Positions 1 through 7,391 of a DNA stretch of 10,472 nt are shown here, in pieces (positions within the stretch are counted from its first letter, which is position 1; each line of letters opens with the position of its first letter). The notes below the pieces were generated by a model. The model was not told where the DNA came from. It worked only from the letters and a program-made list of their open reading frames with translations, and did no database searches. The translations under genes and the position numbers were made by a program. This DNA is from an uncultured Lachnospiraceae bacterium (GTDB lineage Bacteria; Bacillota; Clostridia; Lachnospirales; Lachnospiraceae): positions 1-10,472 of the forward strand of contig CAUCOL010000029.1 of the NCBI GenBank assembly GCA_958444395.1, in the 5' to 3' direction.

Positions 1-174
1 TCTTGGGAAAGGCGTAAGGTACCAAGACAATTTTTCATCCTCGTTTGCGCAGACTTTTACAGCTTACGAGTAAAAATCAGAAAGATATTTAAGCTACGCA
101 TGCCCGGATGTCAGGTCTTTAACTGCCATCACGATGTGGGAAGTTTTAGTAAGTAATAAAAGGAGTCTTTGAGA
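1..174 (+). promoter_or_regulatory. Leader region with small inverted repeats upstream of the HAD gene
   Basis: No gene is visible here. Three short inverted repeats follow one another: TCTTGG (1-6) with CCAAGA (22-27), CTCGT (40-44) with ACGAG (66-70), and CAGAAAGA (78-85) with TCTTTaaCTG (116-125). They could be a structured 5' leader or the tail of an upstream RNA or terminator outside the window. TTTACA at 56-61 resembles a -35 box, but no -10 box sits at a normal distance. No riboswitch class is recognised. The stems are short, so chance is a real alternative. Confidence 0.25.
161..165 (+). promoter_or_regulatory. Ribosome binding site that decides the HAD start
   Basis: AGGAG lies nine bases before the ATG at 175. 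A TTG at 169 is also in frame but would leave only three bases of spacing, so the ATG at 175 is preferred and the protein begins MSKYVFLDVDGT. Confidence 0.75.
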
Positions 175-1002
175 ATGAGTAAGTATGTTTTTTTGGATGT
201 CGATGGAACATTAAATGAGAGTTTTGCACCGGTACCGGAATCTGCCCTGACGGCGATCCGGCAGGCGCGTGCAAATGGACATAAGGTATTCTTAAATACA
301 GGCAGAAGCAAGGGCGAAGTACCGGAAGCCCTGCGGCACATTGCACTGGACGGCATGGTGACTTCCGCCGGAGCATATGTCGAGATCGACGGTAAGGCTA
401 TTTATGACCAGGATATGGGACAGGAGATCTGTCAGGAACTGTACCGTTTTTTGGACAAGCATAAGGTATTATATGTGTTGGAGACGCAGACGGAGATCAT
501 CGGAACGAAGAAAGCACTGGATTTTCAGCGCCATACCTTTGCTGATGTACAGGAAAAGCATGGTGTACCACGGGAACAGGAAAATGAGCTGGAGAAGATC
601 ATGCGGGAGTCAGAGGATGTATATCATGAGCCGGGCGTTAAAAAGATATTGTATTATAATGCGCCGATCCCGCAGGAAATGATACAGCAGGCATTTGAAG
701 GATCCCTGCGGGTGATCGCCAGCACGATCAGTCAGGAACACGGTGTCAGCGGTGAGATCAATGACGTACGCATCAATAAAGCAACCGGGATGCAGAGAGT
801 TGTGGAATATTTTGGAGATACGATGGATCAGACGATCGCCGTCGGGGATGGATCGAATGATTTTGAGATGATCCGGGCGGCTGGGATCGGGATCGCTATG
901 GGCAATGCAGATCCCGCACTAAAGGCACAGGCGGATCTGGTAACGACGCATGTCCGGGAAGACGGACTAAAACACGCCTTTGAACAGTGCGGGCTGATCT
1001 AA
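175..1002 (+). CDS. Cof-type HAD family (subfamily IIB) phosphatase
   Basis: A 275-residue cytoplasmic protein of the haloacid dehalogenase superfamily. All four motifs are visible: motif I DVDGT with nucleophile D8 and acid/base D10; motif II threonine T42 in LNTGR; motif III lysine K202 in INKATG; motif IV GDGSNDFEM with Mg-binding D225 and D229. The stretch between motifs II and III (about 45-200) fits the C2 cap of the Cof/YwpJ/YidA type. Family members dephosphorylate small metabolites such as sugar phosphates, flavin or pyridoxal phosphates; the substrate cannot be read from sequence. Length is normal for the family. The start at 175 follows the ribosome site at 161-165. The ABC exporter ATPase gene begins 58 bases downstream on the same strand with no evident terminator between, so co-transcription is possible, but no functional link is obvious. 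Confidence 0.93.
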   Translation: MSKYVFLDVDGTLNESFAPVPESALTAIRQARANGHKVFLNTGRSKGEVPEALRHIALDGMVTSAGAYVEIDGKAIYDQDMGQEICQELYRFLDKHKVLYVLETQTEIIGTKKALDFQRHTFADVQEKHGVPREQENELEKIMRESEDVYHEPGVKKILYYNAPIPQEMIQQAFEGSLRVIASTISQEHGVSGEINDVRINKATGMQRVVEYFGDTMDQTIAVGDGSNDFEMIRAAGIGIAMGNADPALKAQADLVTTHVREDGLKHAFEQCGLI

Positions 1003-1060
1003 AAACAGCAGTTCTGTACATCTGGGTGCAATGTAGAGAGGCGGGAAGGAAAGGAGAAGT

Positions 1061-1831
1061 ATGATAGAGGCAAAAAACTTAACGAAGCAATTTGTCAGAA
1101 CATTGAAAAAAGGAAAGAAAGAAGAATTTCTGGCAGTGGATCATATCAGTTTTCAGGTGCAGGAGGGAGAGATCCTCGGCATCCTGGGGCCAAATGGTGC
1201 CGGCAAGACAACACTGCTGCGTATGCTTGGTTCCCTGATGGAACCAACGGAGGGAAGCGTGCAGATCACGATCCCGGAGGGTGGCAGGATCACACAGCGG
1301 TCGGAGTTAAAACAGCATATTGGATATCTGTCGGAAAATACAAAATTATACGGACGATTCACGGTGCGTGAGATGCTGACGCTGTTTGGTGAACTATATA
1401 CACCTGACCGAAAAATGGTACAGGAGAGACTGGAAGAAGTCATCAATATATTGCAGATGCAGTCATTTATAGATAACCGAATTGAGAAACTGTCAACCGG
1501 ACAGAAGCAGCGTACTTCGATCGCACGCTGTCTGATCCACGATCCCGCGATCTACATATTTGATGAACCGACACTGGGACTGGATATCATCAGTTCCAAA
1601 GCGATCATTGATTTCATGAAGCGAGAAAAACAAAATGGAAAAAGTGTGCTGTATTCCACCCACTACATGGAAGAAGCGGAGTTTCTGTGTGACCGGATCC
1701 TGATGATCCATCATGGACAGATCGTGGCGCAGGGGACGCCGCAGGATCTGAAGGATGAGACGCAGACCGGAAATCTGCGTGATACCTTCTTTGCTTATAT
1801 CGAAGGGAGGGGTGAAGATGCAGTTTCGTAA
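1061..1831 (+). CDS. natA: ABC transporter ATP-binding protein, NatA type
   Basis: A 256-residue cytoplasmic ATPase that would power the permease encoded by the next gene. Walker A GPNGAGKTT is at residues 43-51, signature LSTGQ at 144-148, Walker B IYIFDEP at 164-170 with catalytic E169, D-loop GLD at 173-175, and switch histidine H201 in STH. The Q-loop position carries glutamate (YLSEN, E92) instead of the usual glutamine. Overall pattern, including LIHDP before Walker B and GLDIISS after it, resembles Bacillus NatA, the ATPase of a Na+ exporter, but similar ATPases serve many export systems, so the substrate is not established. AAGGAG at 1051-1056 precedes the ATG by four bases. The end overlaps the permease gene by 14 bases, indicating translational coupling. 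Confidence 0.93.
   Translation: MIEAKNLTKQFVRTLKKGKKEEFLAVDHISFQVQEGEILGILGPNGAGKTTLLRMLGSLMEPTEGSVQITIPEGGRITQRSELKQHIGYLSENTKLYGRFTVREMLTLFGELYTPDRKMVQERLEEVINILQMQSFIDNRIEKLSTGQKQRTSIARCLIHDPAIYIFDEPTLGLDIISSKAIIDFMKREKQNGKSVLYSTHYMEEAEFLCDRILMIHHGQIVAQGTPQDLKDETQTGNLRDTFFAYIEGRGEDAVS
1805..1812 (+). promoter_or_regulatory. Ribosome binding site inside natA that sets the permease start
   Basis: GGGAGGGG lies five bases before the ATG at 1818, inside the end of the ATPase gene. The frame stays open back to 1755, but the upstream codons encode an uncharacteristic peptide (MRRRPEICVIP) with no ribosome site, while MQFRKIKLLYKKEL from 1818 is a typical permease N-terminus. Confidence 0.75.
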
Positions 1832-3842
1832 GATCAAATTATTATATAAGAAGGAATTAATGGATGTGCTGCGGGATAAAAAGACAATCTTTACAATGAT
1901 TGTTCTGCCGGTGATCCTGTATCCGCTGATCTTTCTGATCGGTATGCAGATCATGACGATGATCGCCAGTTCACAGCAGGAACATACCTACCAGATCGCC
2001 TATGCACAGGTGGAGTCCCAATATCAGGATACCTTAAATCAATGGTTCCAAAGTAAGGAGAATAAGCTGGATTATCATTTCAAAGAAAAAAAGACGGATG
2101 ATCCGGCGCAGGCATTGAAAGATGAGAAGATCGATGCGTACATTACGACACAGATCACAAAGTCACAGGTGACGTATCAGATCCATTATCTGTCTGCCGT
2201 GGACAATTCATCGGAAGCGGCGGATATGCTGAAAGAAGAGATCCAGGGATTGTCACAGCAGACGGCGAAGGAACAGCTGCAGTCTCTGGGGATGGATGTG
2301 CAGAAAATACTGGAACCGGTCACAGCCAGGCTGACAGACCAGTCCAGTCAGGAAAGCTCGATGGGTAAGATCTTAGGAAGCATTGTACCATTGCTGTTGA
2401 TCATCGGTATTCTGATGGGATGCATGTATCCCGCGATTGATACGACGGCAGGAGAGAAAGAGAGAGGAACGCTGGAAACGATCCTGACGCTTCCGGTCAG
2501 CAGCCGGGAGCTGATCATGAGCAAATTTCTGTCTGTGGCAACGATGGCGATCGTCTCTGTATTCATGAATATTTTGTCCATCGGCGTGATCATGGTCTAT
2601 CTGTATCAGACCATACAGGGGTTGTCTGCACAGAAGGAAGCCTTTCACATGGCAAGCTTTGTGCCGGCGATACTGATCGCAGTAGTCTGCGTCGCCGTAT
2701 TTGCTTTGTTTATGAGTGCCATATCGATGTGCATCTGTGTATTTGCCAAGAGCTTTAAAGAGGCAAACAACTATATCACTCCATTGACACTGGTAGTGAT
2801 GCTGGCAGCCTATGTGGGATTTATCCCAAGCATTTCACTGGACTATCAGACGGCATTGATCCCGGTAGTCAATATCTGTCTGCTGATGAAGGATCTGCTT
2901 GTATTCAAATATAGTTTTGCCTATATTCTGGTGGTACTTCTCAGCAATATGGTGTATGCATTTGCAGCGATCTGGTTCCTCGGAAAGATCTACGACAGTG
3001 AATCTGTGCTTTTCTCCGAGTCCATGAGCGGGATCTGTTTATTTGAACGACGGAAAAATATCCGGAAGGGCAGTATGCCATCGGTGCAGGAAGGGCTTCT
3101 GGTCTTTATCGTAATGCTGCTGATCATCGTATATGTCGGCGGCATTGCCAGCATGAAAAACGTCTGGCTCGGCGTCATCGTGCCACAGTGTACCCTGCTG
3201 CTGCTTCCGATTGGAGCCAGCCTGTATATCAAGGGAGATCTGAAAAGGATCTTTCGTCTCCATCTGCCGGGGGTAAAACAACTGCTTGGCGGTTTGTGTC
3301 TGTATGTGGGAATGGGCAGCCTGACGATGCTTTTAAGCAATGGACTGAGCTATCTGTTCTCCACACAGTCACAGGATCTGAGCGATGCCTATGCAAAGTT
3401 GCTGGATGGTCTGCCGTTCCTTGGAGCATTACTGCTGATCGCACTGCTTCCAGCAGTTTGTGAGGAAATATTCTTCCGTGGCTATCTTCTGAGTGCCTTT
3501 GAACAGAAAATGAGAGTGCCATATGCGGTCGTTTGTGTATCGCTCCTTTTTGGTATCAGTCATATGAGCCTGATCAAGCTGCTGCCGACTGCCGTGCTGG
3601 GGCTGGCATTAGCCTATGCGGCATACCAGAGTGACAGCCTGGTGGTATCCTCCCTGATCCATTTTCTGAACAATGCCTTTGCCGTCTTTGTCATGTATTA
3701 TGGCGATAAGGTGCCTGCCTTGAATGGAACAGCTTACAGTACACAGCTGCTGGCAGGCATGATCGTATGTGCCATCCTCTTCCTGCCATGTGGCGGCTGG
3801 CTGCTCTATTCCGGCAAACAAAAGAAAGAGGCTGTAAAATAA
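1818..3842 (+). CDS. natB: ABC-2 permease (NatB type) fused to a CPBP intramembrane metalloprotease
   Basis: A 674-residue polytopic membrane protein. The N-terminal half is an ABC-2 exporter permease: a first membrane segment at about 25-48, a large extracytoplasmic loop (about 50-183), then a block of membrane segments from about 185 to 390 containing the family motif TAGEKERGTLETIL (210-223). Further hydrophobic segments lie from 425 on. The C-terminal part (about 485-665) is a CPBP (CAAX protease/bacteriocin-processing) domain with all motifs intact: EEIFFR (E549, E550, R554), FGISH (F578, H582) and HFLNN (H615, N619). It pairs with the ATPase just upstream. Such fusions are known in Firmicutes and annotated as ABC permease/CPBP protease; the substrate and what the protease cuts are unknown. 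Membrane-associated processing or protection linked to export is an inference. Transcription probably ends at the hairpin at 3852-3937. Confidence 0.92.
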   Translation: MQFRKIKLLYKKELMDVLRDKKTIFTMIVLPVILYPLIFLIGMQIMTMIASSQQEHTYQIAYAQVESQYQDTLNQWFQSKENKLDYHFKEKKTDDPAQALKDEKIDAYITTQITKSQVTYQIHYLSAVDNSSEAADMLKEEIQGLSQQTAKEQLQSLGMDVQKILEPVTARLTDQSSQESSMGKILGSIVPLLLIIGILMGCMYPAIDTTAGEKERGTLETILTLPVSSRELIMSKFLSVATMAIVSVFMNILSIGVIMVYLYQTIQGLSAQKEAFHMASFVPAILIAVVCVAVFALFMSAISMCICVFAKSFKEANNYITPLTLVVMLAAYVGFIPSISLDYQTALIPVVNICLLMKDLLVFKYSFAYILVVLLSNMVYAFAAIWFLGKIYDSESVLFSESMSGICLFERRKNIRKGSMPSVQEGLLVFIVMLLIIVYVGGIASMKNVWLGVIVPQCTLLLLPIGASLYIKGDLKRIFRLHLPGVKQLLGGLCLYVGMGSLTMLLSNGLSYLFSTQSQDLSDAYAKLLDGLPFLGALLLIALLPAVCEEIFFRGYLLSAFEQKMRVPYAVVCVSLLFGISHMSLIKLLPTAVLGLALAYAAYQSDSLVVSSLIHFLNNAFAVFVMYYGDKVPALNGTAYSTQLLAGMIVCAILFLPCGGWLLYSGKQKKEAVK

Positions 3843-3851
3843 GTTCCAAAT

Positions 3852-3937
3852 AAAGAAACACCTGAACCAGAACCGATCCCAAAAGTTAGACCAAAATCTA
3901 ACGGTTGGGAAGTCGGTTCTGGTTCAGGTGTTTCTTT
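3852..3937. terminator. Long bidirectional terminator hairpin between convergent genes
   Basis: The outer arms 3852-3876 and 3913-3937 are perfectly complementary over 25 bases. Inside, TCCCAA (3877-3882) pairs with TTGGGA (3905-3910) and GTTAGA (3885-3890) with TCTAAC (3897-3902), leaving a six-base CCAAAA loop and small bulges. The plus strand continues with a T-rich run to 3947 and the minus strand ends in T-rich sequence from the other arm. It starts ten bases after the permease stop, and the minus-strand binding-protein gene converges on it from 4025, so it can end both transcripts. Confidence 0.85.
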
Positions 3938-4024
3938 TTCTTCTTTTAAAAATTTGCAATCATTTATTAAAAAATGGTGCATTTGCTACTTTGCAATAAT
4001 CGCATTTCACAACCATGTGTTATG

Positions 4025-5017
4025 CTACTGATACCGTGCCACGTTCGATTTATCGACCTTTTCAAATGGTACCCAGACATATTTCTGGTCATCAGACAGA
4101 TATTTTAACCCTTTCAGGGATTTGCCCTGTGCAAGGCGGGCGGCAGCTTTGATCATATATTCACCCTGTCCGGAACCGGACTGGTAGATCGTAAATGCCA
4201 TTTTGCCATCGGCAATTGCTTTACAGCCGTTCTCTGTTGCATCGACACCGATGATCGGAAGATCATTGAAATCAATGGAGTTTTCTTCGCATGCCTGTAC
4301 AACGCCCAGTGCCATATCATCATTATTGCTGGCAACGGCATCGACCGGCTGACCAGTCTTTAAGAACAATTCAAAATACTGCTTTGCGGTATCGGTGGAC
4401 CAGTCTGCATTATCTTCAAATACATAATTGATCTTTTTACCGGATGCATTCAGTGTGTGTTTTAATGCATTGGTTCTGCCGAGTGTGGCAGAGTGCGTCT
4501 TGGCACCCTTAAAGATCGCAACATTGATCGTGTCTTTCGATGCATATTTATCGAGGATATATTCTGCCTGATAGGTACCGGCTTCTTCCTCGTTGGAACC
4601 AACGAATACGTATTTATCTGCTTTCAGACGTTCCTCACTCGGACAGGAGTTAAAGAACACGATCGGAAGATCTCCGGCAGCTACCTGCAGCTGCAATGTC
4701 GTATCGACGTCTACCGGGTTGCAGAGGATGACATTGTATCCGCCATCGACGGCTTCCTTGATATGCGCCAGCTGGTTTTCCAGTGAGCCTTCCGCATCCT
4801 TTACGACGAGTTCGGCACCGACCTTGTCTGCTTCCTTCTGTGCTGCATCAATGATCGTCTGGCGGAACGTATCGGCGGTAGAAACTGTCAGATACATCTT
4901 AATACCATCTGCTTTTTCATCGGAACCATCACCGCTGCCGGTGCTGCCGCCGGCGCAGCCGCTCAGCATACAGACACACAGCAGGAGTGATACGATCCCT
5001 CTCCACATTTTCTTCAT
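4025..5017 (-). CDS. Lipoprotein sugar-binding protein, type I periplasmic-binding fold (MglB/RbsB-like)
   Basis: A 330-residue exported lipoprotein. Residues 1-20 form a signal peptide ending in the lipobox LSGC, with lipidated C21, followed by a Gly/Ser-rich tether to about 38. The rest is a type I periplasmic-binding-protein domain of the sugar group (Peripla_BP_4). Landmarks that line the sugar pocket in galactose/glucose-binding relatives are recognisable: NPVD (N100), LGRTNAL (R181), SNNDDMALG (N231/N232) and IIGVDAT (D259). The exact sugar cannot be told. It is the second gene of a unit with the chemoreceptor, 16 bases after its stop; AAGAGG at 5025-5030 gives seven-base spacing to the ATG. 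No permease or ATPase gene for an importer is in the window. It may therefore be a chemotaxis co-receptor, or feed a transporter encoded elsewhere. Confidence 0.9.
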   Translation of the reverse strand: MKKMWRGIVSLLLCVCMLSGCAGGSTGSGDGSDEKADGIKMYLTVSTADTFRQTIIDAAQKEADKVGAELVVKDAEGSLENQLAHIKEAVDGGYNVILCNPVDVDTTLQLQVAAGDLPIVFFNSCPSEERLKADKYVFVGSNEEEAGTYQAEYILDKYASKDTINVAIFKGAKTHSATLGRTNALKHTLNASGKKINYVFEDNADWSTDTAKQYFELFLKTGQPVDAVASNNDDMALGVVQACEENSIDFNDLPIIGVDATENGCKAIADGKMAFTIYQSGSGQGEYMIKAAARLAQGKSLKGLKYLSDDQKYVWVPFEKVDKSNVARYQ

Positions 5018-5033
5018 ATGGCTACCTCTTTTC

Positions 5034-7061
5034 TTAAATCTTAAACCGGTTGATGTGTTCTTTCAGATTCTCAGCACTCTGTGACAATTCACGGGCATCG
5101 CCCATGACAGTGTTGCTGTTTTCGGCAATGCTGTTTGCCTGTGTCACCATATCCTCAGAAGTAGCATTGATCTCCTGGGTGCTGGCTGCCTGTTCCTCTG
5201 AAATAGCGGCTACATTGGTAGCAACGGAATCAACCTCGTCGACCTTCTCCATCATCTGTGCGATCAGATCGCCGGTTGTCTGGATATCTTCGAATATTTC
5301 GTTAAAGGTCTGCAATGCGGTGTCGATCATGCCACTGCTTTCATCGATGCTCTTCATGCTTTCGGCAGCCTGCTCAACCGTTTCCTGTACAAGAGAAGTT
5401 ACCTCGTTGATCAGTTTTACGATATTTTCGACAGAGTCTGTACTTGTCTGTGCCAGCTTACCGATCTCGGAAGCGACCACAGCAAAGCCCTTGCCGGCTT
5501 CTCCGGCTCTGGCTGCTTCAATGGAGGCATTCAGAGATAACAGATTGGTCTCTTCCGCGATATTGCCGATCACAGAAACGATATTGTTAATCTCTTCGGA
5601 TGCTTTTCCTACTTTGTCGATCGCAACATCCAGTTTTTCGATGGATGCGCTGATATTGTTCATGGCACCATTGACCTGACGCATATCCTGTTGACCCTTT
5701 TCGGATGCGGATACCGTTTTGCGCATACAGTCTTCTACCCGGATACTTGTCTGTTTCGTATCGGATACTGCCAGTGCCAGTGTGGTGGCATTTTCGGCAA
5801 TCTCACTGATGGACTCGGATAATTCGTCAACCGTCGAGTTCAGTTCGTGCATGGACTTCGCCTGTACAGAGGCAGAATCATACATGCCGACTGACAGATT
5901 GTTGGTGGACTCAGACTGGCTGGACACCTTGTCCGATATCTCCTGGATCTCATGCAGCATACCGCGGATCGCTTCCAGAAAGTGGCTGACGCTGCGTCCC
6001 ATCTGGCCGATCTCGTCTCTGCCTTTGACCTTGACAGGGACAGTGAAGTCTCCGTCCGACATGGTAGTGATTGTTTTTGTCAGGCTGCGGATCGGTCTTA
6101 CGACCAGATGTACGATACGCTCAGAAAGAACGATCAGGATGATCAGTGCGATGACGGCGATCAGGATCATCTTGGTACGCAGGCTGTTGACGTCGGCGAA
6201 GATCACCTTGTTTGGTACAAAGGAAACCAGTACCCAGTCGGTGCCGGAGATTGTTTCAAAGCCGGTCAGATTTCCCTGAATCTCGCTGGTCGCGTAGTCC
6301 TGCTTTTCCAGCTTCTTTGCAACAGTGGCTAAGAAAGCATCACTATTTGAAGTGTCCAGTTTTGTGGACACCAGAGAAGAATCTCTGTGAGCCAGGATCG
6401 TACCATCGGTCGTGTCGACGAGAAATGCTTCGGCATCGTCCATCTTTACGAAGGAATTGACGATGACAGCGATCCGTTCCAGGGACACATCGGCAGAAAG
6501 GATACGTACCTTTCCGGAACCGTCATTTAACATGGCGGATGCACTGACCTGGTTCGTGCCGTCTTCACTCTGGTATGCACTTCCGTAGTGCATATTGATG
6601 CGGGAAAGACCCTCTTTATACCATGTGGCATTCTTCACATCGGTAAAGGTTTGTTCCGAGCCTTTGGCTTTCATTACGTTTCCATCGGCGTCCGCAACAT
6701 ATAATCCGTTCGGGTAGTTTGCATTATAGTTATAATAGGAATTTAAAAGATTCTGTAATGCATCTCCCTCGGCATGGGTCTGTTCTATCGTCTGCTTGGC
6801 GGTAGAAAATGCAGCAAGATTTTCATCGAGCCATGCAGCGATGCTTTCGGACTGATAACTGATAGAAGAGTCCAAAAGGCTGGTGGCATTGCTGGAAATG
6901 ATCTTGCTGGATATGCCGTAGGACAATAAGATCATGATAACGATCAAAATAGCGACGACCGGAACAATCGTTCCGATGATCTTTGCTTTGATGGAAATAT
7001 TTCCGGCTTTTTTCTGCGCGGAAACAGATTGGTGTGTTGATTGATTCACATCTTTTGTCAT
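5034..7061 (-). CDS. Methyl-accepting chemotaxis protein with double Cache sensor
   Basis: A 675-residue membrane chemoreceptor. Order: cytoplasmic N-tail; membrane segment at about 28-50; extracellular double Cache (dCache_1) sensor at about 55-292, with [15 protein letters not shown] (114-129) and NATWYKEGL (144-152); second membrane segment at about 297-317; HAMP linker to about 370; MCP signalling coiled coil at about 385-660. The hairpin tip that contacts CheA/CheW is clear: [21 protein letters not shown] (501-521). The start was placed at 7061 because AAGGAGG (7068-7074) lies six bases upstream; an open frame extends to 7295 but through the promoter region. It probably steers flagellar motility. 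It is the first gene of a unit with a sugar-binding lipoprotein, so ligand input may be direct through Cache, indirect through that protein, or both. No CheA, CheW or flagellar genes are in the window. Confidence 0.94.
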   Translation of the reverse strand: MTKDVNQSTHQSVSAQKKAGNISIKAKIIGTIVPVVAILIVIMILLSYGISSKIISSNATSLLDSSISYQSESIAAWLDENLAAFSTAKQTIEQTHAEGDALQNLLNSYYNYNANYPNGLYVADADGNVMKAKGSEQTFTDVKNATWYKEGLSRINMHYGSAYQSEDGTNQVSASAMLNDGSGKVRILSADVSLERIAVIVNSFVKMDDAEAFLVDTTDGTILAHRDSSLVSTKLDTSNSDAFLATVAKKLEKQDYATSEIQGNLTGFETISGTDWVLVSFVPNKVIFADVNSLRTKMILIAVIALIILIVLSERIVHLVVRPIRSLTKTITTMSDGDFTVPVKVKGRDEIGQMGRSVSHFLEAIRGMLHEIQEISDKVSSQSESTNNLSVGMYDSASVQAKSMHELNSTVDELSESISEIAENATTLALAVSDTKQTSIRVEDCMRKTVSASEKGQQDMRQVNGAMNNISASIEKLDVAIDKVGKASEEINNIVSVIGNIAEETNLLSLNASIEAARAGEAGKGFAVVASEIGKLAQTSTDSVENIVKLINEVTSLVQETVEQAAESMKSIDESSGMIDTALQTFNEIFEDIQTTGDLIAQMMEKVDEVDSVATNVAAISEEQAASTQEINATSEDMVTQANSIAENSNTVMGDARELSQSAENLKEHINRFKI

Positions 7062-7067
7062 AAGCTG

Positions 7068-7074
7068 CCTCCTT
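7068..7074 (-). promoter_or_regulatory. Ribosome binding site that sets the chemoreceptor start
   Basis: AAGGAGG on the minus strand, six bases before the ATG at 7061. It rejects the longer open frame that begins at 7295. Confidence 0.85.
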
Positions 7075-7148
7075 AAATATTTTCGCAGAATGATCACGAA
7101 GCCTGTCTGTATGATATACCTCTGAGCGTATTCTGCCTGGATATCATT

Positions 7149-7184
7149 ATTATAGCATAAAATGACATAAATTGCCATTTTATG
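7149..7184 (-). promoter_or_regulatory. Promoter and overlapping palindrome upstream of the chemoreceptor gene
   Basis: On the minus strand a perfect -10 box TATAAT (7149-7154) is preceded by TGC, giving an extended -10 (7149-7157). A weak -35 candidate, TGGCAA (7172-7177), lies 17 bases upstream. The expected transcript start is near 7142, leaving a leader of about 80 bases. A perfect 9-bp inverted repeat, CATAAAATG (7156-7164) and CATTTTATG (7176-7184), covers the spacer and -35, where a bound repressor would block polymerase. ATGACA also repeats at 7162 and 7182, 20 bases apart. I see no motility sigma-factor (SigD/FliA) promoter here, as would be common for chemotaxis genes. The regulator is unknown. 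Confidence 0.6.
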
Positions 7185-7391
7185 ACAGAAGCGGATGATG
7201 TAGACCCAAAAGGTCAAACCGGCGTTTTGCCCTCCGGAAATTGCTTTGCAATTCTCATTGACGTCGCTCTGTGTTATGAGCAATTTCCTATGCACGAAAA
7301 CAAGTCTTCTCTGCCTGGAGCATCCGCAATAAACGATGCTTGGGACAGGGAAGGCCTGTGCATTGAACGGATCATCAGAGAACAGATCCGG
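7185..7391 (-). other. Gene-free stretch rich in inverted repeats (possible structured RNA or terminator region)
   Basis: Together with the promoter beside it this makes a 330-base gap. Read on the minus strand, after the stop of the secreted-protein gene, it holds four stems: CGGATC/GATCCG (7368-7373, 7385-7390); a two-part stem with arms 7335-7348 and 7311-7324, whose outer half pairs fully only as minus-strand RNA through a G-U pair; a perfect 10-bp pair GGAAATTGCT/AGCAATTTCC (7236-7245, 7279-7288); and GACC/GGTC (7203-7206, 7212-7215). The third contains an alternative AATTGC/GCAATT hairpin that competes for the same bases. None has a clear T-run, so a classical terminator is not obvious. 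No known riboswitch class is recognised. Confidence 0.35.

Noticed and set aside
4025..5017. LacI-type transcription regulator
   Set aside because: The fold is shared, but the N-terminus is a signal peptide with a lipobox rather than a helix-turn-helix.
5050..6279. Two long plus-strand frames opposite the chemoreceptor gene
   Set aside because: They are mirror frames of a well-conserved coiled-coil coding sequence, with Ser/Ile-rich products and no ribosome sites.
7062..7200. Motility sigma-factor (SigD/FliA) promoter for the chemoreceptor
   Set aside because: No TAAA followed at about 15 bases by a GCCGATAA-like box is found; an extended -10 of the housekeeping type fits better.
7185..7391. 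Cyclic di-GMP or other known riboswitch ahead of the chemoreceptor
   Set aside because: Fragments such as GGGCAAAACG and CCTCCGG recall parts of the GEMM motif, but the order and the rest of the conserved core are missing, and the chemoreceptor promoter lies downstream of the region.
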